This document shows positions 19,523 to 27,925 of a DNA stretch of 64,000 bases, one piece after another (the stretch's first letter is position 1; the number at the start of each line of letters is the position of its first letter). The DNA comes from DATJLY01 sp035532935 (GTDB lineage: Bacteria > Pseudomonadota > Alphaproteobacteria > ATCC43930 > CGMCC-115725): NCBI GenBank assembly GCA_035532935.1, contig DATKQE010000011.1, positions 1 to 64,000 on the forward strand, in the 5' to 3' direction. The notes under the pieces are model-generated. The model was not told where the DNA came from, searched no databases, and saw only the letters and a list, made by a program, of their open reading frames with translations. A program made the translations under genes and the position numbers.

Positions 19523-21958
19523 CTAGCGCCGCAGGCTGCCGCCGGTCGCCTTTTCGACCGCGGCGACGAGACGCTTGGAGAAGCCTTCGAGCGCCGCATC
19601 CGTCAGCGTCTCCTCCTCGGGCTGGAGCACGACGGTGATGGCCAGCGACTTCTTGCCCTCGGGCAGTCCCGGCCCGGTATAGACGTCGAAGAGGCGCACC
19701 GCGGCGACGAGCTTCTTGTCGATCCCGCGCGCCGCGCGCAGCAGCGTCTCGGCCGGCAGGGCGGCATCGACGGTGAAGGCGAAATCGCGCTCCACCGGCT
19801 GGAACGGCGAGAGCTTGAGCAGCGGCCGGGCGCGGCCCCGCGCGCGCGGGAGCGGCACGGCGTCGAGCAGAATCTCGAACCCCACGGCCGCGCCCTTGAC
19901 GTCGAGCGCGGCGAGCACGCCCGGGTGAAGCTCCCCGAACCATCCCAGCAGCTTCGGCCCGAGGCGCAGGCTGCCGGCGCGGCCCGGATGGTACCAGGGC
20001 GGCGGATCGGCGCCGAGCTGGACCGCATCGGCGGCGAGCCCGGCGGCGGCGAGCGTCGCCATGGCATCGGCCTTGGCGAGGAACGCATCGACCGGCCGCC
20101 CGGGATCGTCCCAGCGCTTGGCGCCGCTGCGGCCGGTGCGCAGGCCCGCGGCGACGAGGTCCTGGCCGTCGGGCGTGTCGTCGCGGTACTGCGCGCCCAG
20201 TTCGAACAGCGCGGTGTCGGGATAGCCGCGATCGGCGTTGCGCCGCGCCGCTGCCAAGAGATTGGGCAGGATCGACGGCCGCATCGCGTCGAGATCGGCG
20301 CTGATCGGATTGACGAGCCGCAACGCCTCTGCGCCGCCGCCGAAGAGTCGCGCCGCCGCGGTCGGCATGAAGGCATAGGTCACGGCTTCGACGAGGCCGC
20401 GTGCGGCGAGGCTGCGGCGCACGAAGATGGTGCGGCGCTGCGCCGGATCGAGCGCCGGCCGCGGCAGCGTCGTCTCGCGCGGCAGCGACACGACGGGAAT
20501 GTGCTCGTAGCCGTGAATGCGCAGCACCTCTTCGACGAGATCGGCTTCGCCTTCGATGTCGCCGCGCCAGGACGGCGGCTCGACCGTCCAACTCGGACCG
20601 TCGGTGCCGGCGATGGTGGCGCCGAGCGCGGTCAGGATGCGGCGCTGGTCGTCCGCCGCGATGTCGATGCCGCCGAGTTCGCGGGTGCGGTCGGGACGGA
20701 AGCGCAACGGCCGCTGCCACGCCGGCGCCGCGCCCGAGACCGCGATCGCGCTCGGCTCGCCGCCGCAAATCTCGCAGATGAGTCGGGTCGCCGCCTCGAG
20801 CCCCGGGCCGACGAAGGCGGGATCGAGGCCGCGCTCGAAGCGATAGCGCGCGTCGCTCTGGAGATTGAGCTTGCGGCCGGTGGCGGCGGTGCGCACCGGA
20901 TCGAACAGCGCCGCCTCGATATAGACGTTGATCGTCGTCTCGGTACAGCCCGTGCTCTCGCCGCCGATGACGCCGCCGAGGCTGAGCGCGCCGCTGTTGT
21001 CGGCGATCACGGTCATGTCCGCATCGAGCGTCAGGACGCGGCCGTTCAGGGCGCGCAGCGTCTCGTCGGGCCGGGCCCCCCGCACCGCAAGATCGCCGTC
21101 GAGCCGGTCGGCGTCGAACACGTGCAGCGGCCGGTCGAGATCGAAGGTGAGGAAATTGGTGATGTCGACGAGCGCCGAGATCGGCCTGAGCCCGATCGCG
21201 ATGAGTCGGTCGGCGAGCCAGGCCGGCGACTCCCGGTTGGCGACGCCGCGAATGAGGCGGCCCATGAACAGCGGGCAGGCCGCCTTGTCCGGCCCCGCAA
21301 GATGCACGGCGATAAGGCAGGGGAAGCGGCCGGGCACCGCATCCGTCGCGAGCGTGCCGTCGCTCCGCCCTTCGTACCAGCCGGCCGCCAGCGGCTTGAG
21401 CCGCCCCAGCCCGGCGGCGGCGAGGTCGCGGGCAATGCCGCGCACGCCGAGGCAATCGGCGCGGTTCGCCGTCACCTTGATGTCGAGGATGGGATCGTCG
21501 AGCCCGACCGCCTGCGCGAACGGCTGGCCGACCGCGAGACCGGTGGGCAGCTCGATGATGCCCTCGTGATCCTCGGAAAGACCGAGTTCGTAGCCCGAGC
21601 ACAGCATGCCGTTCGAGGTGATGCCGCGGATCGCGCTGGCCTTGAGCACGATTCCGGTGCGCGGAATGAGCGCGCCCGGCGGTGCGAACACGCCGAGCAT
21701 GCCGGCGCGCGCGTTGGGCGCGCCGCACACCACCTGGACCTCGCCGGCGCCGGCATCGACGACGCAGAGCTTGAGCTTGTCGGCATTGGGGTGGGGCTCG
21801 GCCTTGACCACGCGCGCGACCCGGAACGGCGCCAAGTCCTTGGCGCGGTTCTCGATGCTCTCGACTTCGAAGCCGCGCATCACCAGGAGCGCGGCGATCT
21901 CCTCGGCCGTCGCGGCGGTGTCGAGATGGGTCTTGAGCCAGGCGAGCGTCGTCTTCAT
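19523..21958 (-). CDS. pheT: Phenylalanyl-tRNA synthetase beta subunit
   Basis: The 811-residue beta subunit of the alpha2-beta2 PheRS. It begins MKTTLAWLKTHLDTAATAEE, then has the EMAP-like tRNA-binding domain (HPNADKLKLCVVDAGAGEVQVVCGAPN, about residues 55-85), the B3/B4 editing region, B5, the catalytic-like core and the C-terminal anticodon-binding fold (VERDFAFTVDAALPAETLL, KKSLAITVVLQPEEETLTD). The ATG at 21958 overlaps the pheS stop by four bases (ATGA). The length is normal for bacteria. It charges tRNA-Phe together with PheS and edits Tyr-tRNA-Phe. Confidence 0.96.
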   Translation of the reverse strand: MKTTLAWLKTHLDTAATAEEIAALLVMRGFEVESIENRAKDLAPFRVARVVKAEPHPNADKLKLCVVDAGAGEVQVVCGAPNARAGMLGVFAPPGALIPRTGIVLKASAIRGITSNGMLCSGYELGLSEDHEGIIELPTGLAVGQPFAQAVGLDDPILDIKVTANRADCLGVRGIARDLAAAGLGRLKPLAAGWYEGRSDGTLATDAVPGRFPCLIAVHLAGPDKAACPLFMGRLIRGVANRESPAWLADRLIAIGLRPISALVDITNFLTFDLDRPLHVFDADRLDGDLAVRGARPDETLRALNGRVLTLDADMTVIADNSGALSLGGVIGGESTGCTETTINVYIEAALFDPVRTAATGRKLNLQSDARYRFERGLDPAFVGPGLEAATRLICEICGGEPSAIAVSGAAPAWQRPLRFRPDRTRELGGIDIAADDQRRILTALGATIAGTDGPSWTVEPPSWRGDIEGEADLVEEVLRIHGYEHIPVVSLPRETTLPRPALDPAQRRTIFVRRSLAARGLVEAVTYAFMPTAAARLFGGGAEALRLVNPISADLDAMRPSILPNLLAAARRNADRGYPDTALFELGAQYRDDTPDGQDLVAAGLRTGRSGAKRWDDPGRPVDAFLAKADAMATLAAAGLAADAVQLGADPPPWYHPGRAGSLRLGPKLLGWFGELHPGVLAALDVKGAAVGFEILLDAVPLPRARGRARPLLKLSPFQPVERDFAFTVDAALPAETLLRAARGIDKKLVAAVRLFDVYTGPGLPEGKKSLAITVVLQPEEETLTDAALEGFSKRLVAAVEKATGGSLRR

Positions 21959-23031
21959 CGCGCCGGCCCCGTCACCAGCGACGGCACGTCGAGCGGCAGG
22001 AAGCCGTAATGCCGCAGCCAGCGCAGGTCGCTGTCGAAGAAGGTGCGCAGATCGGGGATGCCGTATTTCAGCATGGCGATCCGCTCCATCCCCATGCCGA
22101 AGGCGAAGCCCTGATAGGTCTCGGGATCGAGCCCGCAATTCGCCAGCACCTTGGGATGCACCATGCCCGAGCCCAGAATCTCGAGCCAGTCGCCGCCGGC
22201 GCCGATCTTGAGCCCGCCGCCCTCGCGCGAGCAGCCGATATCGACCTCGGCCGACGGCTCGGTGAAGGGGAAGTAGCTCGGCCGGAAGCGCACCGGCAGA
22301 TCGTCGAGGTCGAAGAAGGCGCGGCAGAAATCGATGAGGCAGCCCTTCAAATGCCCCATGTGGATGGCGCGGTCGATCACCAGCCCTTCGACCTGGTGGA
22401 ACATGGGCGAATGCGTGGCGTCGTGGTCGCTGCGAAAGGTGCGCCCCGGCACGATGATACGCAGCGGCGGCTTGCGCGTGCGCATGGTGCGGATCTGCAC
22501 CGGCGAGGTGTGGGTGCGCAGGAGCTTGCGCCCGCCGGGATGCGCGGTGCCGAGATAGAACGTGTCCTGCTCCTGCCGGGCCGGATGCTCGGGCGGGATG
22601 TTGAGGGCGGTGAAGTTGTGGAAATCGTCCTCGATATGCGGGCCCTCGGCGACGGTGAAGCCCATCTCGCCGAAGATGGCGAGGACCTCGTCCATGGTCT
22701 GGCTGATCGGATGGATGCGGCCCTCGGGCTCGGCCGCCACCGGCAGGCTCACATCGACGCGCTCGGTCGCAAGACGCGCGGCCAGCGCCGCGCCCTCGAG
22801 CCGCTGCTCCGCTTCGGCGATCGCTGCCTCGAGTTCGTCCTTGAGCCGGTTGAGCGCGGCGCCACGTTCGCGCCGCGCCTCGGGCGCGAGGGAAGCCAGA
22901 CCCTTCATCGACTCGGTGACGCTGCCGCGGCGCCCGAGCGAGGCGACGCGGACCTGATCGAGCGCGTCCCGGCTCGTCGCCGCCCTGACGCGGCGGAGGG
23001 TCTCGTCGCGGATCTGGTCGAGGCTCTCCAT
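21955..23031 (-). CDS. pheS: Phenylalanyl-tRNA synthetase alpha subunit
   Basis: The 358-residue catalytic subunit has the N-terminal coiled coil (about residues 1-85), then class II motifs: HPISQTMDEVLAIFGEMGFTVAEGP, IEDDFHNFTALNIPPEHPAR, LRTHTSPVQIRTM, GRTFRSDHDATHSPMFHQVEGLVID, and the motif 3 region GFAFGMGMERIAMLKYGIPDLR. The ATG at 23031 has a GGAGG site. A terminator-like hairpin ends 16 bases before this start, with a possible 15-codon leader before it, so expression may be controlled by attenuation. Confidence 0.97.
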   Translation of the reverse strand: MESLDQIRDETLRRVRAATSRDALDQVRVASLGRRGSVTESMKGLASLAPEARRERGAALNRLKDELEAAIAEAEQRLEGAALAARLATERVDVSLPVAAEPEGRIHPISQTMDEVLAIFGEMGFTVAEGPHIEDDFHNFTALNIPPEHPARQEQDTFYLGTAHPGGRKLLRTHTSPVQIRTMRTRKPPLRIIVPGRTFRSDHDATHSPMFHQVEGLVIDRAIHMGHLKGCLIDFCRAFFDLDDLPVRFRPSYFPFTEPSAEVDIGCSREGGGLKIGAGGDWLEILGSGMVHPKVLANCGLDPETYQGFAFGMGMERIAMLKYGIPDLRTFFDSDLRWLRHYGFLPLDVPSLVTGPAR

Positions 23032-23047
23032 CGTTCCTCCGGTCGAG

Positions 23048-23075
23048 AAAAAGGGGCCGCTCGGGGCCCCTTTTC
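23048..23075 (-). terminator. Terminator or attenuator between rplT and pheS
   Basis: Arms AAAAGGGGCC (23049-23058) and GGCCCCTTTT (23065-23074) pair over 10 bp with a 6-base loop. On the minus strand the stem is followed by TTTTTCTC, the form of an intrinsic terminator. It lies only 16 bases upstream of the pheS ATG, which is the position expected of an attenuator rather than a simple operon end. Confidence 0.75.
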
Positions 23076-23099
23076 GTCGCGCGCGCCGGACGCCGGGGC

Positions 23100-23147
23100 C
23101 TAGGCGCGCAGCGCCCCGCTAAATCGGCCGCCGGTGCGCACCCCCAT
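23100..23147 (-). CDS. Possible pheST leader peptide
   Basis: Five bases after the rplT stop a 15-residue frame, MGVRTGGRFSGALRA, starts at an ATG preceded by GAGG and ends 25 bases before the attenuator-like hairpin. In Escherichia coli a Phe-rich leader peptide controls pheST. This one has a single Phe codon (TTT) and four Arg, so the evidence for ribosome-mediated attenuation is weak; it may be chance. Confidence 0.25.
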   Translation of the reverse strand: MGVRTGGRFSGALRA

Positions 23148-23152
23148 GGCCT

Positions 23153-23515
23153 CTAGCCCTTGGCAAGCGCGGCCTGGGCCTGCGCCACCACGGCCTTGAA
23201 GGCGGCGGGCTCGCGCGCGGCGAGATCGGCGAGGACCTTGCGGTCGAGTTCGATGCCGGCGCGCTTCAGCCCGTTGACGAGCTGCGAATAGGTGAGGCCC
23301 TCCTCGCGCGCGCCGGCGTTGATCCGCTGAATCCACAAGGCGCGGAAATTGCGCTTGCGCGTGCGGCGATCGCGATAGGCGTATTGCAGGCCCTTCTCGA
23401 CCTTCTCGACGGCGATGCGAAAGCTCGACTTGGAGCGGCCGCGATAGCCCTTGGCGAGGGCCAGCACCTTCTTGTGGCGGGCATGGGCGGTGACGCCGCG
23501 CTTGACGCGTGCCAT
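23153..23515 (-). CDS. rplT: 50S ribosomal protein L20
   Basis: The 120-residue L20 is an early-assembly 23S rRNA-binding protein. The sequence MARVKRGVTAHARHKKVL, the basic N-terminal helix region (AKGYRGRSKSSFRIAVEKVEK), YAYRDRRTRKRNFRALWIQRINAG and the C-terminal globular domain (TYSQLVNGLKRAGIELDRKVLADLA) are standard. It begins three bases after the rpmI stop. In enterobacteria L20 represses its own operon by binding the rpmI leader; a small hairpin at the rpmI ribosome binding site is noted separately. Confidence 0.98.
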   Translation of the reverse strand: MARVKRGVTAHARHKKVLALAKGYRGRSKSSFRIAVEKVEKGLQYAYRDRRTRKRNFRALWIQRINAGAREEGLTYSQLVNGLKRAGIELDRKVLADLAAREPAAFKAVVAQAQAALAKG

Positions 23516-23518
23516 GGT

Positions 23519-23722
23519 TCAGCCCCGCATATACGGCATGTAGCTGAGCACCAGGTTGGCGTCGCCCTTCTGCAACGTCACGGTGCCCTTGGCGTTGCGC
23601 TTGCCGCGTTTCGACTTGTTGATGAGGAGGTGGCGCTTATAGGCGTTGGCCGCCTTCACCTTGCCCGAGGCGGTGCGCCCGAAGCGCTTCTTCGCCCCGC
23701 TCTTGGTCTTCAGCTTGGGCAT
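23519..23722 (-). CDS. rpmI: 50S ribosomal protein L35
   Basis: The 67-residue L35 starts MPKLKTKSGAKKRFGRTASG and continues with the basic KVKAANAYKRHLLINKSKRGKR region and the conserved end LSYMPYMRG. It is followed by rplT with three bases between. In most bacteria rpmI directly follows infC; here infC lies 3.6 kb upstream, with three unrelated genes between, so this rpmI must have its own promoter or a very long transcript. Confidence 0.98.
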   Translation of the reverse strand: MPKLKTKSGAKKRFGRTASGKVKAANAYKRHLLINKSKRGKRNAKGTVTLQKGDANLVLSYMPYMRG

Positions 23723-23726
23723 TTCG

Positions 23727-23742
23727 ATCCTTTCTCAAGGAT
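23727..23742 (-). promoter_or_regulatory. Hairpin covering the rpmI ribosome binding site
   Basis: On the minus strand ATCCTT-GAGA-AAGGAT forms a 6-bp stem with a tetraloop. The AAGGA part is the likely Shine-Dalgarno sequence and ends a few bases before the rpmI ATG at 23722, so the hairpin hides it. This could be part of autogenous control by L20, or it may be too weak to matter. Confidence 0.4.
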
Positions 23743-23842
23743 GGACGGGGGCGGCGAGGCATGCCCTTCGAGCCGGCCGCCCGGGAAAGGCGCGGGTTAT
23801 AGCGGGCTACCCGCGCCAAGGCAAGGATCGCGCCGCCGCTTC

Positions 23843-24379
23843 TCAACGAGCGACCGGTTCGAGCCGCGACCGGTCGAGCAGGTCGCGCTCGGGTATGCCG
23901 GCACGCAGACGGCGCGCCAACTCGTCGGGATCGAAGTCGATACCGCGCTGATTGCCGACGAAGGCCGGGCTCTTCATATAGGCCTTGCACTGGGCGACGT
24001 CGGGGAAATTGTCGACCTCGAGCTCGACCCCGTTGCCGTCCGGGTCCTTGTAATAGAGCGACGTGGTCGGCCCGTGGTTGACGCACCAGTGCGGGGCGAT
24101 GCCGTCGCGCTTCAGCCGCTCATAGACGGTGACAAGGTCCTTGAGGCTCGCGAAGCTGAAGGCGACGTGATTGAAGCCGGCCTCCGCCTCGCCCTTCGTC
24201 GCGAGCGGCCCGGGATCGAGGAAGGCGATGCGGTGATGTTCCTCGTCGTAGCTGATGAAGGCGATGAAATCGCTTTCCTGCACCAACTCGGCCTCGAGCA
24301 CCTTGCAGTACCAATCGCGCATCGCCGCGATCTGGTTCGTCTGCAGGACGATGTGCGAGAGCTTGACCGGCGACGGCAT
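23843..24379 (-). CDS. VOC family (glyoxalase/extradiol dioxygenase-like) protein
   Basis: The 178-residue protein has one vicinal-oxygen-chelate module with its likely metal ligands in place: His9 (VKLSHIVLQT), His71 (GFNHVAFSF) and Glu119 (DPDGNGVELEVDNF). Length and the 'HWCVNHGPTTSLYYKDPDGNGVE' type sequence resemble single-domain extradiol dioxygenase-like proteins (annotated as biphenyl-2,3-diol dioxygenase relatives). After about residue 125 a tail (MKSPAFVGNQRGIDFDPDEL) is also seen in that group. Whether it cleaves an aromatic ring or isomerises another substrate is not decided by the sequence. It sits between the MHYT kinase and rpmI on the same strand. Confidence 0.83.
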   Translation of the reverse strand: MPSPVKLSHIVLQTNQIAAMRDWYCKVLEAELVQESDFIAFISYDEEHHRIAFLDPGPLATKGEAEAGFNHVAFSFASLKDLVTVYERLKRDGIAPHWCVNHGPTTSLYYKDPDGNGVELEVDNFPDVAQCKAYMKSPAFVGNQRGIDFDPDELARRLRAGIPERDLLDRSRLEPVAR

Positions 24380-24461
24380 GGGGACCTCCCTTGGCGCGGC
24401 AGGCGGTCAGCGTCCCGCTTTTGGCGCCGGCGCGCAATACCGTTCGCGCGCCGCCCGCCGC

Positions 24462-26789
24462 TTACGCCACGCGAACCACCGCCAACGCGGCCCGCGCCGG
24501 GCTCGGCTCGCGCGCAAGCATCTCGCGTACCGCCCGCGCCAGCTCGTCCCGGCGATAGGGCTTGCTTAACAGCCGCGCGCCGTCGGGATGCCAGGCATCC
24601 TCGGCGACGTTGCCGGGGAAACCCGAGGTGAACAGCACCTTGAGGCTCGGATGCGCGGCCATTGCCGCCCGCGCCAGCTCCGCGCCGTTCATGGTTCCCG
24701 GCATCACGATGTCGGTGAACAAGAGGTCGACCCGTTCGGTCTTCAGCAGCTTGAGCGCGGCGGCCGCGTGCGGCGCCTCGAGGATGCGGTAGCCGAGCGC
24801 TGCGAGCTGCCGCGTCACCACGCGCCGGACCGCGTCGTTGTCCTCGACGACGAGAATCGTCTCGTGCGAGGCGGCCGCGGCCTCCAGTGCCGCCGGCGCC
24901 TCGTCGGTGCGCGTTTCCGCCCCCACCGCGCAGGGCAGATAGAGGCGGAAGCAGGTCCCGCGCCCCGGCTCGCTGTAGACCGCGATATGCCCGCCCGACT
25001 GCTTCATGAAGCCGAACACCATGCTGAGTCCGAGACCGGTTCCCTTGCCGACCGGCTTGGTGGTGAAGAAGGGATCGAAGATCCGCGCCAGCGTTTCCGG
25101 CGTCATGCCGGTGCCGGTGTCGGCGACCTCGATCACGACATAGGCGCCCGGCTTGAGCTCGGCGGGAACGCCGATCGACTCCCCGTCGATGCGCAAGGTT
25201 GCGGTTCTGAACACAAGCTGGCCGCCCTGGGGCATCGCGTCGCGGGCATTCGTCGCGAGGTTGGTGATTGCGGCCTCGAGCTGCGAGGGATCGACCAGGA
25301 CGGGCGCGACCGCGGCGTCGAGCTGCTCTACCATCGCGATGTTCTCGCCGAGCGTGCGCCGCAGCAGCGCGGTGGTGCCGGCGAGCAGCTCGTTGACGTT
25401 GATGCATTGGGGCGTCAGCGGCTGCCGGCGCGCGAAGGCAAGCAGGCGGCGCGTCAGCTCGGCCCCGCGCAGCGCCGCGGCGAGCGCATCCGCCAGCAGC
25501 TCGCGGTCCTCCGCCCCGAGCGACGATCCGCCGCTCATGAGATCGAGATTGCCGATCACGACGCCCAGCAGGTTGTTGAAGTCATGGGCGATCCCGCCGG
25601 TGAGGTTGCCGACTGCCTCCATCTTCTGCGCGTGGTGGAGCTTCTGCTCGAGCTCGCGCTCGCGACGCTGCGAGGCCCGCAGCGCGGTCACGTCCTGAAT
25701 GGAGGTGAACACGCGCACCGCCACGCCGTTCGCGTCGCGAATGACTTCGTGCTCGCGATAGATGTCGCGGACCTCGCCGTCGGGGCGGATGATGCGGTGC
25801 TCGAACGGTCCGCGGTCGATGCCGCTCTCAACGTCCCCGATCAACGCGGCGGCGGTCTCGCGATCGTCGGGATGGACGAAGGCGAGAAAGTCCTCGCGCG
25901 TCACCGGGGCCGCGTCGGCATCGACTCCGAGGATGTTGTAAAGTTCGCGCGACCGCCGCTGCACGCCCTTGCGCAGATCGACCTCGACGCTGCCGGTGTG
26001 CGAAATGCGCTGCGCGCGGGCAAGATGTTCCTCGCTGCTGCGGATCTTCTCGGCCTCGCTCGCGGCGTGGATCGCCATGAGATAATCGGCGACCCACCCC
26101 GACAGGCCGAGCGCGATGATGAGGAGCGCCACGGCGCCGGTCGCGACGGCCAGGAGATTCGGGTCGATGATTTGATCGGAGACCGCGATCGTGGGGTCCG
26201 GCGTCAGTACCACGGCGGACATCGCGATAAGGTGAAGCCCCGCGATCCCCGCCGTCAGCAGCAGCGCCGCGACCACGCGGTGCGCGAAGGTGGTGTCGCG
26301 ATAGAGCACGCGAAAGGCCGCGACCGAGAATACGAGGGCGGTGCCCAGCGACAGCGCGATATAGCGCCCGTCCCAACCGAGGTGCGCCGGGACCTCGATC
26401 GCGGTCATGCCGGTGAAGTGCATCGCGCCGATGGCCGCTGCGACGACGATGCTGCCGACGATCCATCCGCGCTTGTCGACAGCCGCGAACAGGCCGAGCC
26501 AACTCAACACCATTGCAACCGCAAGCGAGACCGCCGTGGGCCAGAGTCTGTATCCGACGGCCATGCCGGGTCGGTAGGCGAGTTCGGCGATGAAATGCAT
26601 TGCCCACACGCCCGATCCGAACACGACCGCGGCGGCCGTGAGCCAGCACAGCTGCGTCCGCCCCGCCGTGTCGCGCGCGCGCGCGAACAGGTTGAGCGAC
26701 GTGACGCAAGCGAAGAAGCACACCGCCATCGCGACCAACAGCAACACCGGGTCGTGCTGGTCTATTGCGCAGCTGAGAATCCGAAACAT
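24462..26789 (-). CDS. MHYT-PAS hybrid histidine kinase with receiver domain
   Basis: The 775-residue protein has an N-terminal membrane MHYT sensor with about seven helices and three motif copies (WAMHFIAELA, GAMHFTGMTA, AGLHLIAMSA), thought to bind a metal and sense a diatomic gas or redox signal. A PAS/PAC domain follows (DLRKGVQRRSRELYNILGV to RVFTSIQDVTALR), then HisKA with the phospho-acceptor in GGIAHDFNNLLGVV, HATPase_c (NARDAMPQGG, DTGTGM, GLGLSMVFGFMKQSGG) and a C-terminal receiver (VVEDNDAVRR, DLLFTDIVMPG, LLSKPYR). HDFNN-type kinases usually end in such a receiver and lack an adjacent DNA-binding regulator, as here. The output is unknown. Confidence 0.9.
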   Translation of the reverse strand: MFRILSCAIDQHDPVLLLVAMAVCFFACVTSLNLFARARDTAGRTQLCWLTAAAVVFGSGVWAMHFIAELAYRPGMAVGYRLWPTAVSLAVAMVLSWLGLFAAVDKRGWIVGSIVVAAAIGAMHFTGMTAIEVPAHLGWDGRYIALSLGTALVFSVAAFRVLYRDTTFAHRVVAALLLTAGIAGLHLIAMSAVVLTPDPTIAVSDQIIDPNLLAVATGAVALLIIALGLSGWVADYLMAIHAASEAEKIRSSEEHLARAQRISHTGSVEVDLRKGVQRRSRELYNILGVDADAAPVTREDFLAFVHPDDRETAAALIGDVESGIDRGPFEHRIIRPDGEVRDIYREHEVIRDANGVAVRVFTSIQDVTALRASQRRERELEQKLHHAQKMEAVGNLTGGIAHDFNNLLGVVIGNLDLMSGGSSLGAEDRELLADALAAALRGAELTRRLLAFARRQPLTPQCINVNELLAGTTALLRRTLGENIAMVEQLDAAVAPVLVDPSQLEAAITNLATNARDAMPQGGQLVFRTATLRIDGESIGVPAELKPGAYVVIEVADTGTGMTPETLARIFDPFFTTKPVGKGTGLGLSMVFGFMKQSGGHIAVYSEPGRGTCFRLYLPCAVGAETRTDEAPAALEAAAASHETILVVEDNDAVRRVVTRQLAALGYRILEAPHAAAALKLLKTERVDLLFTDIVMPGTMNGAELARAAMAAHPSLKVLFTSGFPGNVAEDAWHPDGARLLSKPYRRDELARAVREMLAREPSPARAALAVVRVA

Positions 26790-26860
26790 GTGCAGCCCTT
26801 CGTTTCCGCTCGTCTGGCCGCAAATTCGCGCCCTCGGCGTAAACAGGGCATAAATGAACC

Positions 26861-26890
26861 GCGCGCATAAGCGTTCATACTTATGCGCGC
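26861..26890. repeat. 11-bp inverted repeat upstream of the MHYT kinase
   Basis: GCGCGCATAAG (26861-26871) and CTTATGCGCGC (26880-26890) are perfect inverted copies separated by 8 bases. It lies 72 bases before the kinase start and 65 bases after the end of the small secreted-protein gene. It may be an operator or a terminator hairpin; no T run follows on either strand. Confidence 0.6.
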
Positions 26891-26954
26891 GGCATGGCCG
26901 ATCGCCGCGGCGTAAGGGGAATCCCCTATGCCGCCGCGGTGTCGAGGTCGCCGA

Positions 26955-27251
26955 TCAGCTTTGCGTCGTCACGGTGTCGCTTTGGGGATCGATCGTGACG
27001 GCGAACGCTTTGCCGTTCTTGGTGACGGTCGCGGTGAAGCTGCCGCCCTTGGCGTGGAAGTCCTTGAAGTCGCCATAGCCCTTGGCCTCAAGGATGTTGA
27101 GCGCTTCGGTCATGCGCCGTGCCGTTGGTCCTTTCGGAGCGGTGTAGGACGCCCTGACGCCCACGGCATGGAAGTGTGACGGAGCGGTCGCGGCAATGGC
27201 GGTGCCGGAAAGCGCGATGACGGGAACGAGCGCAAGCGCAAGACGATGCAT
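26955..27251 (-). CDS. Small secreted PepSY-like protein
   Basis: The 98-residue protein has a signal peptide (MHRLALALVPVIALSGTAIAA) with a probable cleavage after Ala-Ala near residue 22. The mature part (ARRMTEALNILEAKGYGDF, then ATVTKNGKAFAVTIDPQSDTV) matches the helix-plus-strands form of PepSY domains, which are often periplasmic inhibitors or signal modulators. The ATG at 27251 has GGAGG six bases upstream; the frame is open 27 codons further but without a signal. It lies between infC and the MHYT kinase, same strand. Function unknown. Confidence 0.72.
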   Translation of the reverse strand: MHRLALALVPVIALSGTAIAATAPSHFHAVGVRASYTAPKGPTARRMTEALNILEAKGYGDFKDFHAKGGSFTATVTKNGKAFAVTIDPQSDTVTTQS

Positions 27252-27384
27252 GTCGATCCTCCATGGCGGTTGCAGGGCGCGGGGTCGCGTGCGCCCATGC
27301 GTCATTGTGGGAATGCACCATGACGTGCGCATGTCGCAGGAATGAAATCGCGTTAAGGCTGCGACGCCCGTGCCGGGCGCGCCG

Positions 27385-27921
27385 TCACTTCGGTGACATG
27401 ACCATGGTCATCTGCCGGCCTTCCATGCGCGGAACCTGCTCGACCTTGGCGACCTTGTCGAGATCGTCGCGTACCCGCATCAGCACGTCCATGCCGAGTT
27501 CCTGGTGCGCCAGCTCGCGCCCGCGGAAGCGCATGGTGATCTTCACCTTGTCGCCCTCGTCGATGAATTTGAGCATGCTGCGCATCTTGACGTCGTAGTC
27601 GTGATCGTCGATGCCGGGACGCAGCTTGATCTCCTTGACCTCGATGATCTTCTGCTTCTTGCGTGCCTCGGCCTTGCGCTTCTGCTCTTCGTATTTGAAT
27701 TTGCCGAAATCCAGGATCTTGCATACGGGCGGGTCGGCGTTGGCCGCCACTTCGACGAGATCGAGCCCGGCCTCGCTGGCCTGGGCAAGTGCGTCGTTCC
27801 GGCTTACGACGCCGATCATCTCCCCGCGTTCGTCGACGAGACGGACCCGGGGCGACGTGATCTCCTCATTGACGCGCGGACCATCCCGGCTCGGCGTCAC
27901 CGTCTGGCTCAGTCTGGCGAT
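27385..27921 (-). CDS. infC: Translation initiation factor IF-3 with probable ATC start
   Basis: IF-3 keeps 30S free of 50S and proofreads the start codon. The protein has both domains: GPRVNEEITSPRVRLVDERG...DALAQASEAGLDLVEVA (N-domain), FKYEEQKRKAEARKKQ (linker) and EIKLRPGIDDHDYDVKMRSML...FRGRELAHQELG (C-domain). I place the start at an ATC codon (27921-27919), giving 178 residues (I/M-ARLSQTVTPSRDG...). A full-length ribosome binding site, AAGGAGGTG, lies six bases before it and an in-frame stop precedes that site. The alternative GTG at 27900 is 27 bases from the site and has none of its own. Non-canonical starts (AUU in Escherichia coli) are the known basis of IF-3 self-regulation. Confidence 0.9.
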   Translation of the reverse strand: MARLSQTVTPSRDGPRVNEEITSPRVRLVDERGEMIGVVSRNDALAQASEAGLDLVEVAANADPPVCKILDFGKFKYEEQKRKAEARKKQKIIEVKEIKLRPGIDDHDYDVKMRSMLKFIDEGDKVKITMRFRGRELAHQELGMDVLMRVRDDLDKVAKVEQVPRMEGRQMTMVMSPK

Positions 27922-27925
27922 GCAG

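Noticed and set aside
27385..27900. infC starting at the GTG at 27900
   Set aside because: The GTG lacks a ribosome binding site, whereas a perfect one stands six bases before an in-frame ATC; kept only as an alternative.
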